A stretch of 64,000 nucleotides of DNA, taken from Pseudomonas sp. RGM2987 (GTDB lineage: Bacteria; Pseudomonadota; Gammaproteobacteria; Pseudomonadales; Pseudomonadaceae). The notes beneath the pieces are model-generated. The model saw only the letters and a list, made by a program, of their open reading frames with translations, was not told the DNA's origin and made no database searches. Below, in pieces: positions 43,922 through 52,329 of this stretch; position 1 is the first letter of the stretch; every line of letters begins with the position of its first letter. The stretch covers positions 62,001-126,000 of the forward strand of contig NZ_JALJDX010000219.1 of assembly GCF_022952855.1 (NCBI RefSeq). Direction: 5' to 3'. The position numbers and the translations under genes are program-made.

Positions 43922-44692
43922 ATGAAGAAATTACTGGTTGCCTTCGCTGCCGTCGCAGCGTTTTCCGCCCACGCCGACACCCTGACCGTCGCGGCCACGC
44001 CGGTGCCCCACGCGGAAATCCTCGAATTCGTCAAACCGGCCCTGGCCAAAGAAGGCGTAAACCTCAAGGTCAAGGTCTTCACCGACTACATCCAGCCGAA
44101 CGTACAAGTCGCCGAAAAGCGCCTGGACGCCAACTTCTTCCAGCACCAACCGTACCTGGATGAATTCAACAAGGCCAAGGGCACCCACCTGGTGAGCGTA
44201 GCCGGTGTGCACTTGGAACCCCTGGGCGCGTATTCCAGCAAGTACAAGGCACTGACAGAACTACCGGGCGGCGCCAACGTGGTGATCCCGAACGACGCCA
44301 CCAACGGCGGACGTGCGCTGTTGCTGCTGGCAAAAGCCAAGGTCATCACGCTGAAGGATCCGACCAACATCCTCTCGACCACCAAAGACATCACCGAGAA
44401 CCCCAAGGACCTGAAATTCCGCGAACTGGAAGCCGCGACCATCCCGCGGGTACTGACCCAGGTTGACTTGGCGCTGATCAACACTAACTACGCGTTGGAA
44501 GCCAAGCTTGATCCGTCCAAGGATGCGCTGGTGATCGAAGGCAGCGATTCGCCTTACGTGAACATCCTGGTGGCGCGTGAGGATGACAAGGACAGTGAAG
44601 CGATGAAAAAACTGGTGGCGGCGTTGCACACGCCAGAAGTGAAGGCTTTCATTCTGGAGAAGTACAAAGGCGCGGTGTTGCCGGCGTTTTGA
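43922..44692 (+). CDS. metQ: Methionine-binding protein MetQ
   Basis: A 256-aa NlpA-family binding protein. The signal peptide (about 1-19, SAHA-DTL) has no lipobox cysteine, so it is probably soluble periplasmic rather than a lipoprotein like E. coli MetQ. Family motifs: VAATPVPHAEIL, ANFFQHQPYLDEFN and IPNDATNGGRALLLL. AGGAG precedes the ATG; it is followed by a terminator that ends metNIQ. Confidence 0.94.
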   Translation: MKKLLVAFAAVAAFSAHADTLTVAATPVPHAEILEFVKPALAKEGVNLKVKVFTDYIQPNVQVAEKRLDANFFQHQPYLDEFNKAKGTHLVSVAGVHLEPLGAYSSKYKALTELPGGANVVIPNDATNGGRALLLLAKAKVITLKDPTNILSTTKDITENPKDLKFRELEAATIPRVLTQVDLALINTNYALEAKLDPSKDALVIEGSDSPYVNILVAREDDKDSEAMKKLVAALHTPEVKAFILEKYKGAVLPAF

Positions 44693-44713
44693 TTTGATCG
44701 GGTGGTGAAAAAA

Positions 44714-44749
44714 GCGGGGCTGCGTGGGAATGCAGGCCCGTTTTTTTTT
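44714..44749 (+). terminator. Terminator of metNIQ
   Basis: GCGGGGCTGC / GCAGGCCCG hairpin followed by nine Ts, 22 bases after the metQ stop. Confidence 0.9.
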
Positions 44750-44779
44750 GGAATGTTGATGCCATTTCGCGGAACTCAG

Positions 44780-45547
44780 TCATAGCAATATGGACAGTCC
44801 CATTCGGCCGATAAGAAATACCAGTAAGAAAAGAAACAATATACGAATTAATCCGCTCCCATACCGTAAGGCCAAAAAAGTGCCCGTTAGAGCGCCCGCC
44901 ATATTACACACCGCAACCCATCCACCGATGACCCACAGCACATTCCCTGAAGGTATAAAAAACAATAGCGCCGCGCTAAACGTTCCCAAGTTAATCAGTT
45001 TTGCTGAGGCCGACGCATTGAGGAAGTCGTAGCCAAAATATTTAACAAAAATAAATAACAGAAGGCTACCACTGCCGGGACCAAAAACCCCATCGTAAAA
45101 CCCTACTAACCCACCGAAAAAAATCCCCAATAAGACTTCTCTGGTTCCACATTGAATGTTTGAGTGAACACGCCCTAGATCTTTTTTTGCAAATGTATAG
45201 ATAGCCATCGACACCAATATGAAAAAGACAACATATTCCATAATCGCTTTTGGCACGAGCGAAACGGAAAGTGCACCCAGAAACGAAAATACAAAAGCTG
45301 AAGCCATCGTTGGAAGCATGAGCCTCCAAACGACTTTTATTTTCTTGAGGTAACTGAGTATAGAAGAAACATTTCCTGCAAGAACAGCCAGCTTATTAGT
45401 TCCCAAAACCGTGCTCAAGGAGTGCTGGGGCAATGCTTGGAGGAGGGCTGGCACTTGCACCAACCCGCCACCTCCCACGGCCGCATCAATCATCCCCCCG
45501 CAAAAAGCAAAAAAGCCCAACGCAACCATGGCATATTCAATTTGCAT
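44780..45547 (-). CDS. TSUP (TauE/SafE) family transporter, AT-rich
   Basis: A 255-aa membrane protein with about eight helices. The TSUP signature appears twice: FCGGMIDAAVGGGGLVQVPA (about 15-34) and GLVGFYDGVFGPGSGSLLLF. The family exports or imports sulfite, sulfoacetate and similar organosulfonates. Base composition is visibly AT-rich (many A/T third positions; some lines near 40% GC), unlike metQ next door, so recent acquisition is likely. It converges with metQ. Confidence 0.85.
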   Translation of the reverse strand: MQIEYAMVALGFFAFCGGMIDAAVGGGGLVQVPALLQALPQHSLSTVLGTNKLAVLAGNVSSILSYLKKIKVVWRLMLPTMASAFVFSFLGALSVSLVPKAIMEYVVFFILVSMAIYTFAKKDLGRVHSNIQCGTREVLLGIFFGGLVGFYDGVFGPGSGSLLLFIFVKYFGYDFLNASASAKLINLGTFSAALLFFIPSGNVLWVIGGWVAVCNMAGALTGTFLALRYGSGLIRILFLFLLVFLIGRMGLSILL

Positions 45548-45699
45548 AAAAATTACCCATCTTGAGCCCCCTGAATTCCCTATGCTTTATTTCCCAACTG
45601 GAAACTCAAACATGCATAAGCTTGTTGTTATGCTTCGGTATATACCAATTATTCATGATTGCTCCTTAAAGATTTATGGAGGGCAAACGGTCCAACATC

Positions 45700-45805
45700 C
45701 AGGTCACCATTAAGTGCAGGCAGACGATAGAAAACCTGGACCGGGCGAACAAGCCAGCGGATTCCGGCGTAGTTGTAGGCAAAGGCGCAAGGATGCGTAG
45801 CTTGG
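45700..45805 (+). repeat. Dispersed intergenic repeat, copy A
   Basis: Shares GCGTAGTTGTAGG and AAAGGCGCAAGGATG with copies at 49181 and 51121, plus diverged flanks (ACCATTAAGTGCAGGCAGACG). A lone GAGGGAGC-class REP arm lies 120 bases downstream. Confidence 0.8.
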
Positions 45806-45925
45806 TGGAACAGTTGGTGCTGGGGAATAAACAAGAGGGCTTTTTGGGTTGTAATTGGGTGTCGCGAGGATGGCGGTGGGATTGGTTTGTAGGAATGGGT
45901 CTGAACAGATTGCGGCGGCCGTACA

Positions 45926-45953
45926 GCCCAGCGGGAGCAAGCTCCCTCGCCAC
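45926..45953. repeat. Single REP arm (GAGGGAGC class)
   Basis: GCGGGAGCAAGCTCCCTCGC plus CAC, without a partner arm nearby. Confidence 0.8.
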
Positions 45954-46259
45954 GGTTGGGCTCGCTAACGCCGGGGGCAACTTCCGGGTCTGGGGTGGTA
46001 AAGGCTAAGGCGGGTTTTCATGAGCATTGCGTTCAAATCGTCACAGGAACGGCCTTGGCAGGGCCTTGGCAGCGTTTCGGCGAGGGCGGAGGGAACGACG
46101 CGGCCTTTTTCAGTAATCACTTGCTCCCGAACCCCTATCGGCATTTGCCCATTGTTCGGGCCGAATGAACCATAGGATCTGCTTCATTGTTCTACACCCC
46201 TCATGATAAATTCGCCGCCGCGACCTCTAATCAATAGAGGGCATTCAGGGAGAGAGTAA

Positions 46260-46634
46260 GTGATCAAGTCTTTGTTGGTTGGGGCATTGCTGGCAATGGC
46301 ATCAGCATCGGCATCTGCGATGAGTTGCGATAACCCGAGAAACGCCTATGACAGGACCTATTGCGCATCGCTGAAAATGGTTCAGTCGGATCAGGAAATC
46401 AACGATCAATACAAGAAGACCATGAGTGCGCTGAACCCGGATCAAAAGAAAAAAGTGAAAGCCGCTCAGATCCAGTGGATCAAAATTCGTGACAACGCGT
46501 GTTCCAACGATGGCCTGCTCTACCTGGACTGCGCCAACGAGAAGACCGAGGCGCGTATCGTCATCCTCAAAGCTGTAGAACGCGAGTGCCGTGCTGCCGG
46601 TTGTGACGACGCCAAGCTGTCGCAAGTCGAGTAA
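46260..46634 (+). CDS. LprI-type lysozyme-inhibitor-like secreted protein
   Basis: A 124-aa secreted protein. The signal peptide (about 1-20, ASA-MSC) precedes a Cys-rich, helical DUF1311/LprI-like domain with about six cysteines (MSCDNPRNAYDRTYCA, IRDNACSNDGLLYLDC, ECRAAGC). LprI of Mycobacterium inhibits lysozyme; activity here is inferred from the family only. GTG start with GGAGAG upstream. A good terminator follows. Confidence 0.75.
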   Translation: MIKSLLVGALLAMASASASAMSCDNPRNAYDRTYCASLKMVQSDQEINDQYKKTMSALNPDQKKKVKAAQIQWIKIRDNACSNDGLLYLDCANEKTEARIVILKAVERECRAAGCDDAKLSQVE

Positions 46635-46695
46635 TTCGAACCGCTGACATCTATCGCTAAGAAGTAGCGATCGGACAAGCGAAGAGTCGTACCGA

Positions 46696-46726
46696 AAGAC
46701 CCGACGTCAAGCGTCGGGTTTTTCTT
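46696..46726 (+). terminator. Terminator after the LprI-type gene
   Basis: ACCCGACG-TCAA-GCGTCGGGT stem followed by TTTTCTTT, about 60 bases after the stop codon. Confidence 0.88.
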
Positions 46727-46767
46727 TGGCCGGTTGTCTTTAGGAGTAATTAGGGCTGCTTCGCAGG

Positions 46768-46793
46768 CCAGCGGGAGCAAGCTCCCTCGCCAC
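46768..46793. repeat. Single REP arm (GAGGGAGC class)
   Basis: CCAGCGGGAGCAAGCTCCCT plus CGCCAC with no partner arm; just upstream of a diguanylate cyclase gene. Confidence 0.8.
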
Positions 46794-46894
46794 GGGTTCG
46801 GTTCAATCGGGGTCGTGGGTGTATTTCAGTTGTTTACGCTGGTGGCAGGGTGCCACAATCACCGCTTTAGCTGCATCACGATCAGGTGGAACAC

Positions 46895-48022
46895 ATGGAT
46901 GGCCCAAGATCTCATAAAGGCCAGGATTCGTTCATCGCCGAGCAGGTGCGAACGGATCGCTTGCAGCAACTGTTCCGCCAATCCGTCTCTGCGGTGCTGG
47001 GGAGCTATCTCGCCGCCATCATGCTCAGTTGGCTGTGTTGGCATCGCTTTGAGCACAACCTGATCCTTGGGTGGCTGACGATACTGACCGCCTCGACACT
47101 GCTGCGCATCTCGATGTTCGTGAGCTATTTCCGCAGCCCGAAAAGCGAACGCACGCCCCAACGCTGGGAACGCAAATACTGGATCACCCTGGTGCTCTCC
47201 GCCAGCATCTGGGGCGGCGGTGCATTCATGGTCATGCCGGCCGACGATCTTCTGTCCCAGGCCCTGGTCATGCTCTTCACCGTCGGTATGTGCGTCAGCG
47301 CCGTGTCCTGCTACTCGGCCTACCGCGACATGACACTGGTCTCCATTGGCCTGGTCCTATTGCCCTGCACCGCCTGGTTGCTGTTCCAGCCGTCCACCCT
47401 TCAAGTCGGCATGGCCCTCTCGATCATCGTATTCGCCGCATTCGCCGCTCGCGCCACCCACAAAATGTCCCAAGCCCTGGAGACCGCCTTTCGCCTGACC
47501 CGCGAAATGGAACGGGCCAACAGCATCTCCACCCGCGCCGCCCAGACCGACGAACTCACTGGCCTGAAAAGCCGCCGCGCCTTCTTCGAACACGCCCAAC
47601 AACTCTATGACGAATGCGAAGCCAATCGGCTCGGGCTATGCGCGGTGATGTTGGACATGGACCACTTCAAGCACATCAACGACACCTATGGGCATCAGGT
47701 CGGGGATCAGGTGTTGCGGCAGATGGGACGGGTGATCAGTTCGTCGTTCCGCTCTACGGATATCCACGGACGGCTGGGGGGAGAGGAGTTTGCGGTTTTG
47801 CTTCCGGATACGTCGATTGAGGTTGCCATCGAGATTGCCGAAGAGCTGGTGCAGACGATTGGTGAATTGATGATCGAGCCTGTTCACCGTGTCACCGCCA
47901 GCCTTGGCGTGGCCTCGACGGAGGCGGGGCATAAGGATTTGCATAGCTTGATGAATAACGCGGATAAGGCGTTGTATCGGGCGAAGGCGTTGGGGCGCAA
48001 TCAGGTGGCGGTGGCTCAGTAG
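46895..48022 (+). CDS. Membrane-bound diguanylate cyclase
   Basis: A 375-aa GGDEF protein. Residues about 30-190 form five or six membrane helices (a MASE-like sensor). The GGDEF domain (about 210-375) has LDMDHFKHINDTYGH, an active-type GGEEF (295-299) and an intact RxxD inhibitory site (RSTD, 286-289), so it should make c-di-GMP and be product-inhibited. ATG 46895 has AGGTGGA upstream; a GTG three codons earlier is an alternative. Input signal unknown. Confidence 0.9.
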   Translation: MDGPRSHKGQDSFIAEQVRTDRLQQLFRQSVSAVLGSYLAAIMLSWLCWHRFEHNLILGWLTILTASTLLRISMFVSYFRSPKSERTPQRWERKYWITLVLSASIWGGGAFMVMPADDLLSQALVMLFTVGMCVSAVSCYSAYRDMTLVSIGLVLLPCTAWLLFQPSTLQVGMALSIIVFAAFAARATHKMSQALETAFRLTREMERANSISTRAAQTDELTGLKSRRAFFEHAQQLYDECEANRLGLCAVMLDMDHFKHINDTYGHQVGDQVLRQMGRVISSSFRSTDIHGRLGGEEFAVLLPDTSIEVAIEIAEELVQTIGELMIEPVHRVTASLGVASTEAGHKDLHSLMNNADKALYRAKALGRNQVAVAQ

Positions 48023-48080
48023 GAAGTCGCGTCTGGGTTAAGCCCGCAGGAACGTTAAAGGTACACAGGAGATAGAACAG

Positions 48081-48377
48081 TTGAAAAAAATCACCTTAAT
48101 CGTATTTATCCTGACCACCTTGGCAGGCTGCACTTTCACTGCTGCCGATAAAGTTGGTCCAGATGAGTACATGCTCACCTGTGGTGGCAGCGTCTTCAAC
48201 TTAAGGGAAGGCATGTTGGAAAGCATCAATAACAAGGCCAAAAAAGTCTGCAACGGTAAACCGTATCGCCGGGAGGGCGATGCTGGTGGTCCTCAGATCG
48301 TCAACATGCGTACTCAGATTGGCAGCACTCCAACCACCGTCCTGTCCATGAAAGCGATTTGCGAAGATGACGGTTAA
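48081..48377 (+). CDS. Small lipoprotein of unknown function
   Basis: A 98-aa protein starting at TTG with AGGAGA nine bases upstream. Signal peptide with lipobox LAGC (Cys17). The mature part has four further cysteines or so and no domain I recognise (DEYMLTCGGSVFNLREGM, KKVCNGKPYRREGD). Lower GC than the flanking core genes. Confidence 0.65.
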   Translation: MKKITLIVFILTTLAGCTFTAADKVGPDEYMLTCGGSVFNLREGMLESINNKAKKVCNGKPYRREGDAGGPQIVNMRTQIGSTPTTVLSMKAICEDDG

Positions 48378-48434
48378 TAGTTTCGTGACTTGAGACGTCA
48401 AATGAATATCTGCGCTGTTGATGGGACTGCTGCG

Positions 48435-48821
48435 ATGAACATTTCTATTTCGGACGATCAGCTAGCTGAGTTACAGATAAAGTTTAATGTATCGTTTCCA
48501 AGTGACTATGTAAGTCTTCTTAAATGGAGAAACGGATTTTCATTAAATAATGGATTGTTTATTTATTCCTCCGATGAGCTTGTCGAGCGAAATGCAGCTT
48601 TTGAAGTGGATAGGTATGCGTCAGGATATCTTGCGATAGGTGACGATAGTGGTGGCCGCTCAATAATGATCCCTCTTATAGGGGAAGGCGTTTACGTAGT
48701 GGATCAAGGTAGTATGGATCCTGACGATTTCGAAAAAATCAGTACGTCGTTAGCGAATTGGGTCGCTAAAGGTTGTGCGCTGGGGGAGACGGGGCCTGAT
48801 AGAAGCCTCGCACATCGCTAA
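48435..48821 (+). CDS. SMI1/KNR4 (SUKH) family protein, immunity-like
   Basis: A 128-aa SUKH-fold protein: ISDDQLAELQIKFNVSFPSDY and the WRNG turn (LLKWRNGFSLNNGL) are characteristic; YLAIGDDSGGRSIMI matches the conserved core. SUKH proteins are commonly immunity proteins against toxins of contact-dependent or T6SS systems. No toxin is adjacent, so it may be an orphan. Strongly AT-rich (some stretches about 35% GC), a sign of transfer. ATG 48435 chosen (GGGA upstream); ATG 48402 would add 11 residues. Confidence 0.75.
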   Translation: MNISISDDQLAELQIKFNVSFPSDYVSLLKWRNGFSLNNGLFIYSSDELVERNAAFEVDRYASGYLAIGDDSGGRSIMIPLIGEGVYVVDQGSMDPDDFEKISTSLANWVAKGCALGETGPDRSLAHR

Positions 48822-48947
48822 CCAAGGACTGCCAAATACGACATTGAATAAACAACAACGGCAGGAAGACCATAAGTTTTGGCGCAAGGCGGTCGGGCAA
48901 AAAGCCAGAAGACTGCCCTTGGGGCGATTTTTCAACATAGGCGGACT

Positions 48948-49118
48948 TCAGCTTCTGACGCCAGCCAGTCTGCCAACAGGCTCAAGCTCCTTGCCTTTAG
49001 CGAGGCTAATCGACAAGAAGCGGCGTTCAATACTGGTCGCGCAACCAGCCAAACGGCGAGCTTCGGCTTCGTATTGAGCAACAAGCAACGGCTTTGGAGT
49101 GCGCTTAGAAGCCTTCAT
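48948..49118 (-). CDS. Candidate 56-residue basic protein
   Basis: Reads MKASKRTPKPLLVAQYEAEA ... and ends LAGVRS, with GAGG 6 bases before the ATG and a TATAAT-like sequence upstream. Basic N-terminus, helical middle. It converges with the SUKH gene. No family recognised; it may belong to a repeated Pseudomonas family. A 62-codon minus frame immediately downstream (48750-48938) is less convincing and is not called. Confidence 0.5.
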   Translation of the reverse strand: MKASKRTPKPLLVAQYEAEARRLAGCATSIERRFLSISLAKGKELEPVGRLAGVRS

Positions 49119-49180
49119 GGAAAACCTCGGCGATTATAGTGGGGGTTCATAAAACGCGAAGCCGTTTCATGTGGTGGATG

Positions 49181-49284
49181 CCATGATGGGCAGTCGCAGG
49201 AAACAGTAGAATCCGGGCGCGAGGTATACAAGCAGGCGAACTCCGATGTAGTTGTAGGCAAAAGCACAAGGATGTGTGGGCTTG
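49181..49284 (+). repeat. Dispersed intergenic repeat, copy B
   Basis: Contains ATGTAGTTGTAGGCAAAAGC and ACAAGGATGTGTGG, matching copies A and C; GATGGGCAGT-GCAGGAAA at its left end is shared with copy C. Confidence 0.8.
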
Positions 49285-49330
49285 TGGAGCTGCAATGGCT
49301 AGGTATTGAGCGGTGGCATGCATCCGCCCC

Positions 49331-49357
49331 CTGTGGCGAGGGAGCTTGCTCCCGCTC
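49331..49357. repeat. Single REP arm (GAGGGAGC class)
   Basis: CTGTGGCGAGGGAGCTTGCT plus CCCGCTC, about 50 bases downstream of repeat copy B. Confidence 0.8.
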
Positions 49358-49501
49358 GGCGGCGCAGCCGTCGTAAAACGGTTGATGCGGTACAACCGGA
49401 TGAATACGGGGCCGCATGTGAGTGCAGCCCCGTTTCTTATGCTCGGAATTTCGATTAGTCATGGCGAGGACAGCTGCCTACGCCTTCAAAATGGACCTCC
49501 G

Positions 49502-50290
49502 CTAAATAATGCTATCCACCACCCCGCCATCCACGCGCAACGCCGCACCCGTCGTAGCCGAAGCCTGCTCCGAACTGGCATAAATAATCATGTTGGCAAC
49601 TTCCTCAACACGCGCCGCCCGTTGAATGATCGACGTACTCCGATGCTGTTTGACAAAATCCGCCCCCACCTTCTCCAGACTTTCCCCCGTACGCTCGACA
49701 TCCGCCTGGAGCATCTGCGCAACCCCTTCGGAAAGCGTCGGCCCTGGCAGCACCGAGTTCACCGTAACACCCGTGCCGGCAAGGCGCTTGGCCAAGCCGC
49801 GAGCGATGGAAAGCTGGGCAGTTTTGGTGAAACCGTAGTGGATCATGTCGGCCGGAATATTCACGCCCGATTCGGACGAAACAAACACAATCCGCCCCCA
49901 ACCGCGCTCGACCATGCCCGGCGCGTAAGCCCTGGAAACCCGCACGCCGGACATCACGTTGGTTTCGAAGAAGCGCTGCCATTCGCTATCCGGGGTTTCG
50001 AAAAAGTCTTCCAGCTTGAAAATGCCCAGGTTGTTGATGACGACGTCGAAGCTCGGGTGTTTGGCAACCAGCGCTTGGCAGCCAGCCTCGTTGCTGAGAT
50101 CGCCGACGAAGCCCGTGGCTTTGGAGGCGAGATCGCCCAGGCGCTGCAAGGCGTCCTCGACGCTGCTCTCGCTGCGGCCGTTGACGACCACGTTGGCGCC
50201 GGCTTCGAGGAAGCCTTTGGCGGTCGCGAAACCGATACCGCTGGTGGAGCCGGTGATTAGGACGTGACGGCCGGTGAAGTCGATTTTCAT
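49502..50290 (-). CDS. Short-chain dehydrogenase/reductase
   Basis: A 262-aa classical SDR oxidoreductase. Cofactor motif TGSTSGIGFATA (14-25), NNLG in place of NNAG, catalytic Ser in VSSESG and YGFTK as the YxxxK motif. VNGRSESS (Arg after beta2) suggests NADP preference. AAGGAG precedes the ATG. Substrate unknown. Confidence 0.87.
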   Translation of the reverse strand: MKIDFTGRHVLITGSTSGIGFATAKGFLEAGANVVVNGRSESSVEDALQRLGDLASKATGFVGDLSNEAGCQALVAKHPSFDVVINNLGIFKLEDFFETPDSEWQRFFETNVMSGVRVSRAYAPGMVERGWGRIVFVSSESGVNIPADMIHYGFTKTAQLSIARGLAKRLAGTGVTVNSVLPGPTLSEGVAQMLQADVERTGESLEKVGADFVKQHRSTSIIQRAARVEEVANMIIYASSEQASATTGAALRVDGGVVDSII

Positions 50291-50513
50291 GGGAGGGACT
50301 CCTTGATGAATGGACTAGGGGACTGTGGACTATTTCTTGGACGGATGATGATCCGAGGGATTCAAAAATGACTTCTCAGGCATTTCGAATACACAACCAC
50401 CCGACAGCTCCGATACCGCAGGCACTAATCATGGACACGACTGAGGGTTTTCGCCTCTTCGGGAACAACCAGCTATCAGGAAGCCGACCACACCGCTTGC
50501 GGAAATAGCGGGC

Positions 50514-50537
50514 AAACCCGACGCCAGAGGCCGGGTT
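50514..50537. terminator. Hairpin between the SDR and DUF6124 genes
   Basis: AAACCCG ... CGGGTTT stem-loop, 16 bases beyond the DUF6124 stop; the T-tract is weak. The rest of 50291-50552 shows nothing I can name. Confidence 0.5.
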
Positions 50538-50552
50538 TGCTTTATTTCCCGG

Positions 50553-50912
50553 TTATCGCTGTTCGACGTTATCCAACACCCGATTCGCCATCATCGAACT
50601 CAGCTCAATCAGCTGCTGAATCCCCAGCGCCGAATGACGTCGTGAGCCATTCAGGTCAAACGCCAGATCGGCGATCATCGCCTCGGCCGAAGCCAATGTT
50701 TCGCTGAGGTTGGCGAGCAGGCACTCGTTGTCGACGTCTTTGGCGACGGTGAATATCTGGCCGGGTTTGGGTACGTCTTTGGGTTCTGCCGGTTTTGGCG
50801 AGAGGTAGTGATCCAGTACGCGCTCGGCGGTTTCGTCGAGTTTCCTGGTTTTGGATTTGGTTTGCGGGGGAGCTTGGTCCGCCTTGGGCGGGTTCGGCGT
50901 CGGTTTGAACAT
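50553..50912 (-). CDS. DUF6124 family protein
   Basis: A 119-aa Pseudomonas-specific small protein, usually present in several copies per genome. N-terminal Pro/Lys-rich start MFKPTPNPPKADQAPP, then AERVLDHYL and a helical core FTVAKDVDNECLLANLSETL and ANRVLDNV. AAGGA precedes the ATG. Function unknown. Confidence 0.8.
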   Translation of the reverse strand: MFKPTPNPPKADQAPPQTKSKTRKLDETAERVLDHYLSPKPAEPKDVPKPGQIFTVAKDVDNECLLANLSETLASAEAMIADLAFDLNGSRRHSALGIQQLIELSSMMANRVLDNVEQR

Positions 50913-51120
50913 GTGCTGGAATCCTTCAGTTAGGCCGCAACCTCTTCCCTACTAAAAGAAGGGGTGGCGGCTGTACGCAGGTTAGTAGACCGGGGATTCC
51001 AGCATTGCCGGCGCGCCGAAGCGCCCTGCGCACAGCCACCATCAAGGACAGGAATTGGAATACCTGCCTAAGTGGAGAACTCATGCATCTTGCGGGAAAA
51101 CCACGGGCTACTAAACCCGA

Positions 51121-51225
51121 CCACTGATGGGCAGTGGCAGGAAAACGATAGGGCCTGGGGGCAAGGCGCACAAGCGGGCGGATTCTGGCGTAGTTGTAGG
51201 TAAAGGCGCAAGGATGTGTGGGTGG
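51121..51225 (+). repeat. Dispersed intergenic repeat, copy C
   Basis: TGGCGTAGTTGTAGGTAAAG and GCGCAAGGATGTGTGGGT match copies A and B; same orientation. The similarity to copy A also includes GGGGATAAACAA just downstream. Confidence 0.8.
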
Positions 51226-51324
51226 GTGGACGGGTTTGGGTGGGGGGATAAACAATTGCGGTTTATGGTGAGGATTGTCTGTAGGAAATGGGTGGCTTGG
51301 GCTGGGTTGGGACTGCTGCGCAGT

Positions 51325-51421
51325 CCAGCGGGAGCAAGCTCCCTCGCCACGGGGGAACGGTGATTCATTTGGATTGGTGGTGCGTGTTAGGACGCTTTCG
51401 CGAGCAAGCCCGCTCCCACAA
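51325..51421. repeat. Two lone REP arms of different classes
   Basis: CCAGCGGGAGCAAGCTCCCT... (51325-51350, GAGGGAGC class) and TCGCGAGCAAGCCCGCTCCC (51397-51421, GGGAGCGGG class) lie in the same gap, 46 bases apart. Confidence 0.8.
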
Positions 51422-51441
51422 GGGGAGCGGTATGCAGCGGG

Positions 51442-52329
51442 TCAGTACCAGCGCGCTTCGCCCGGGGGGCGTTTTTTGAAGCGTTTCATGCTCCACATGT
51501 ATTGGCTGGGGTAGGCACGGACGTAACGTTCGACCACTTGGCTCATGGCGGCGCAGGCGGTTTCGGTGTCGGTGCTGTACATGGCGTCTGGTGCGGCTTC
51601 GAGGATGACTTTGTAGCCGGAGCCGTCCGGCAGGCGCAGGGCGTGGAGGAAGACGCCGACCGCTTTGCCGCCAGCGAGCATGTTCGGGACGAATTTGCTG
51701 GTCAGGGCCTGGGTGGCGAAGAAGGGCACGAAGATACCGGCGGATTCGGCCGGTTCGGGGTCGGCGGGGATGCCGACCTGGCCGCCCTTGCGCACTTCCT
51801 TGATGACGCTGAGGATGCCTTCCTTGGTGGACGCCGCGACTTTGTTGCCCAACTGCACGCGTTGCTTTTGCAGCAATTCATCCACCGCCTTGAGCTTGGG
51901 CGGGCGGTAGAAAATGATCGGTTTGCACTGGCTGCAATAGAAGTGGTTGAGCACTTCCCAGTTGCCCAAGTGGCTGGTGATGCCAACCACGCCTTTGCCG
52001 GAGGCCAGCGCGTCTTTCAGCACGTCGAGGCCTTCGACTTCGCGCACCAGTTCGATGGAGCGCTGGGCCGGCCAGATCCAGGCGCAGGCGCTTTCGGTCA
52101 GTGACTTGCCGATGTCCTTGAGGCTTTGGCCCACCAGGCGCTCGCGCTCGGCCGGGTCCATTTCGGGAAAGCATTTGGCGAGGTTGATCCGCACCACGTC
52201 GCGGGAGCGGTTGGGCAGTTTCCACATCAGCCAGCCGATGGCCGAGCCCACCGCTTGCACGGCGCGCCAGGGCAGCAGCGCAAACAACCGCAGAGCGCCG
52301 ACCAGCAAGGCGCCTTTCAACTTATCCAC
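51442..52329 (-). CDS. LpxL/HtrB-type lysophospholipid (lipid A) acyltransferase
   Basis: A 295-aa inner-membrane acyltransferase. The N-terminal hydrophobic segment (about 6-35) and the catalytic HX4E motif in TSHLGNWEVLN identify the LpxL/HtrB family, which adds secondary acyl chains to lipid A or an ornithine-type lipid. GTG start with AGGAG upstream; the start codon sits inside a perfect DnaA box. It lies next to tag as in P. aeruginosa. Confidence 0.87.
   Translation of the reverse strand: MDKLKGALLVGALRLFALLPWRAVQAVGSAIGWLMWKLPNRSRDVVRINLAKCFPEMDPAERERLVGQSLKDIGKSLTESACAWIWPAQRSIELVREVEGLDVLKDALASGKGVVGITSHLGNWEVLNHFYCSQCKPIIFYRPPKLKAVDELLQKQRVQLGNKVAASTKEGILSVIKEVRKGGQVGIPADPEPAESAGIFVPFFATQALTSKFVPNMLAGGKAVGVFLHALRLPDGSGYKVILEAAPDAMYSTDTETACAAMSQVVERYVRAYPSQYMWSMKRFKKRPPGEARWY

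Larger units (their letters stand above)
45548..46259. other. Gene-poor accessory interval
   Basis: It holds the TSUP promoter (AT-rich, left), copy A of the dispersed repeat, a lone REP arm, and from 46020 an open frame of about 50 codons (MSIAFKSSQERPW...) without a ribosome-binding site, which I treat as non-coding or a remnant. Confidence 0.55.
50913..51441. other. Repeat-filled gap
   Basis: 529 bases with no credible gene. It contains repeat copy C and two lone REP arms of different classes; open frames here arise from the repeat. Confidence 0.7.

Noticed and set aside
46020..46174. Short ORF MSIAFKSSQERPW...
   Set aside because: No ribosome-binding site; two frames look equally coding-like, as in a decayed remnant.
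48750..48938. 62-codon minus-strand ORF (MLKNRPKGSLLAF...)
   Set aside because: No clear ribosome-binding site, Trp/Cys-rich composition and overlap with the SUKH gene end.
50926..51255. 109-codon minus-strand ORF
   Set aside because: Lies in repeat copy C; similar frames appear in copies A and B, so it is a by-product of the repeat.
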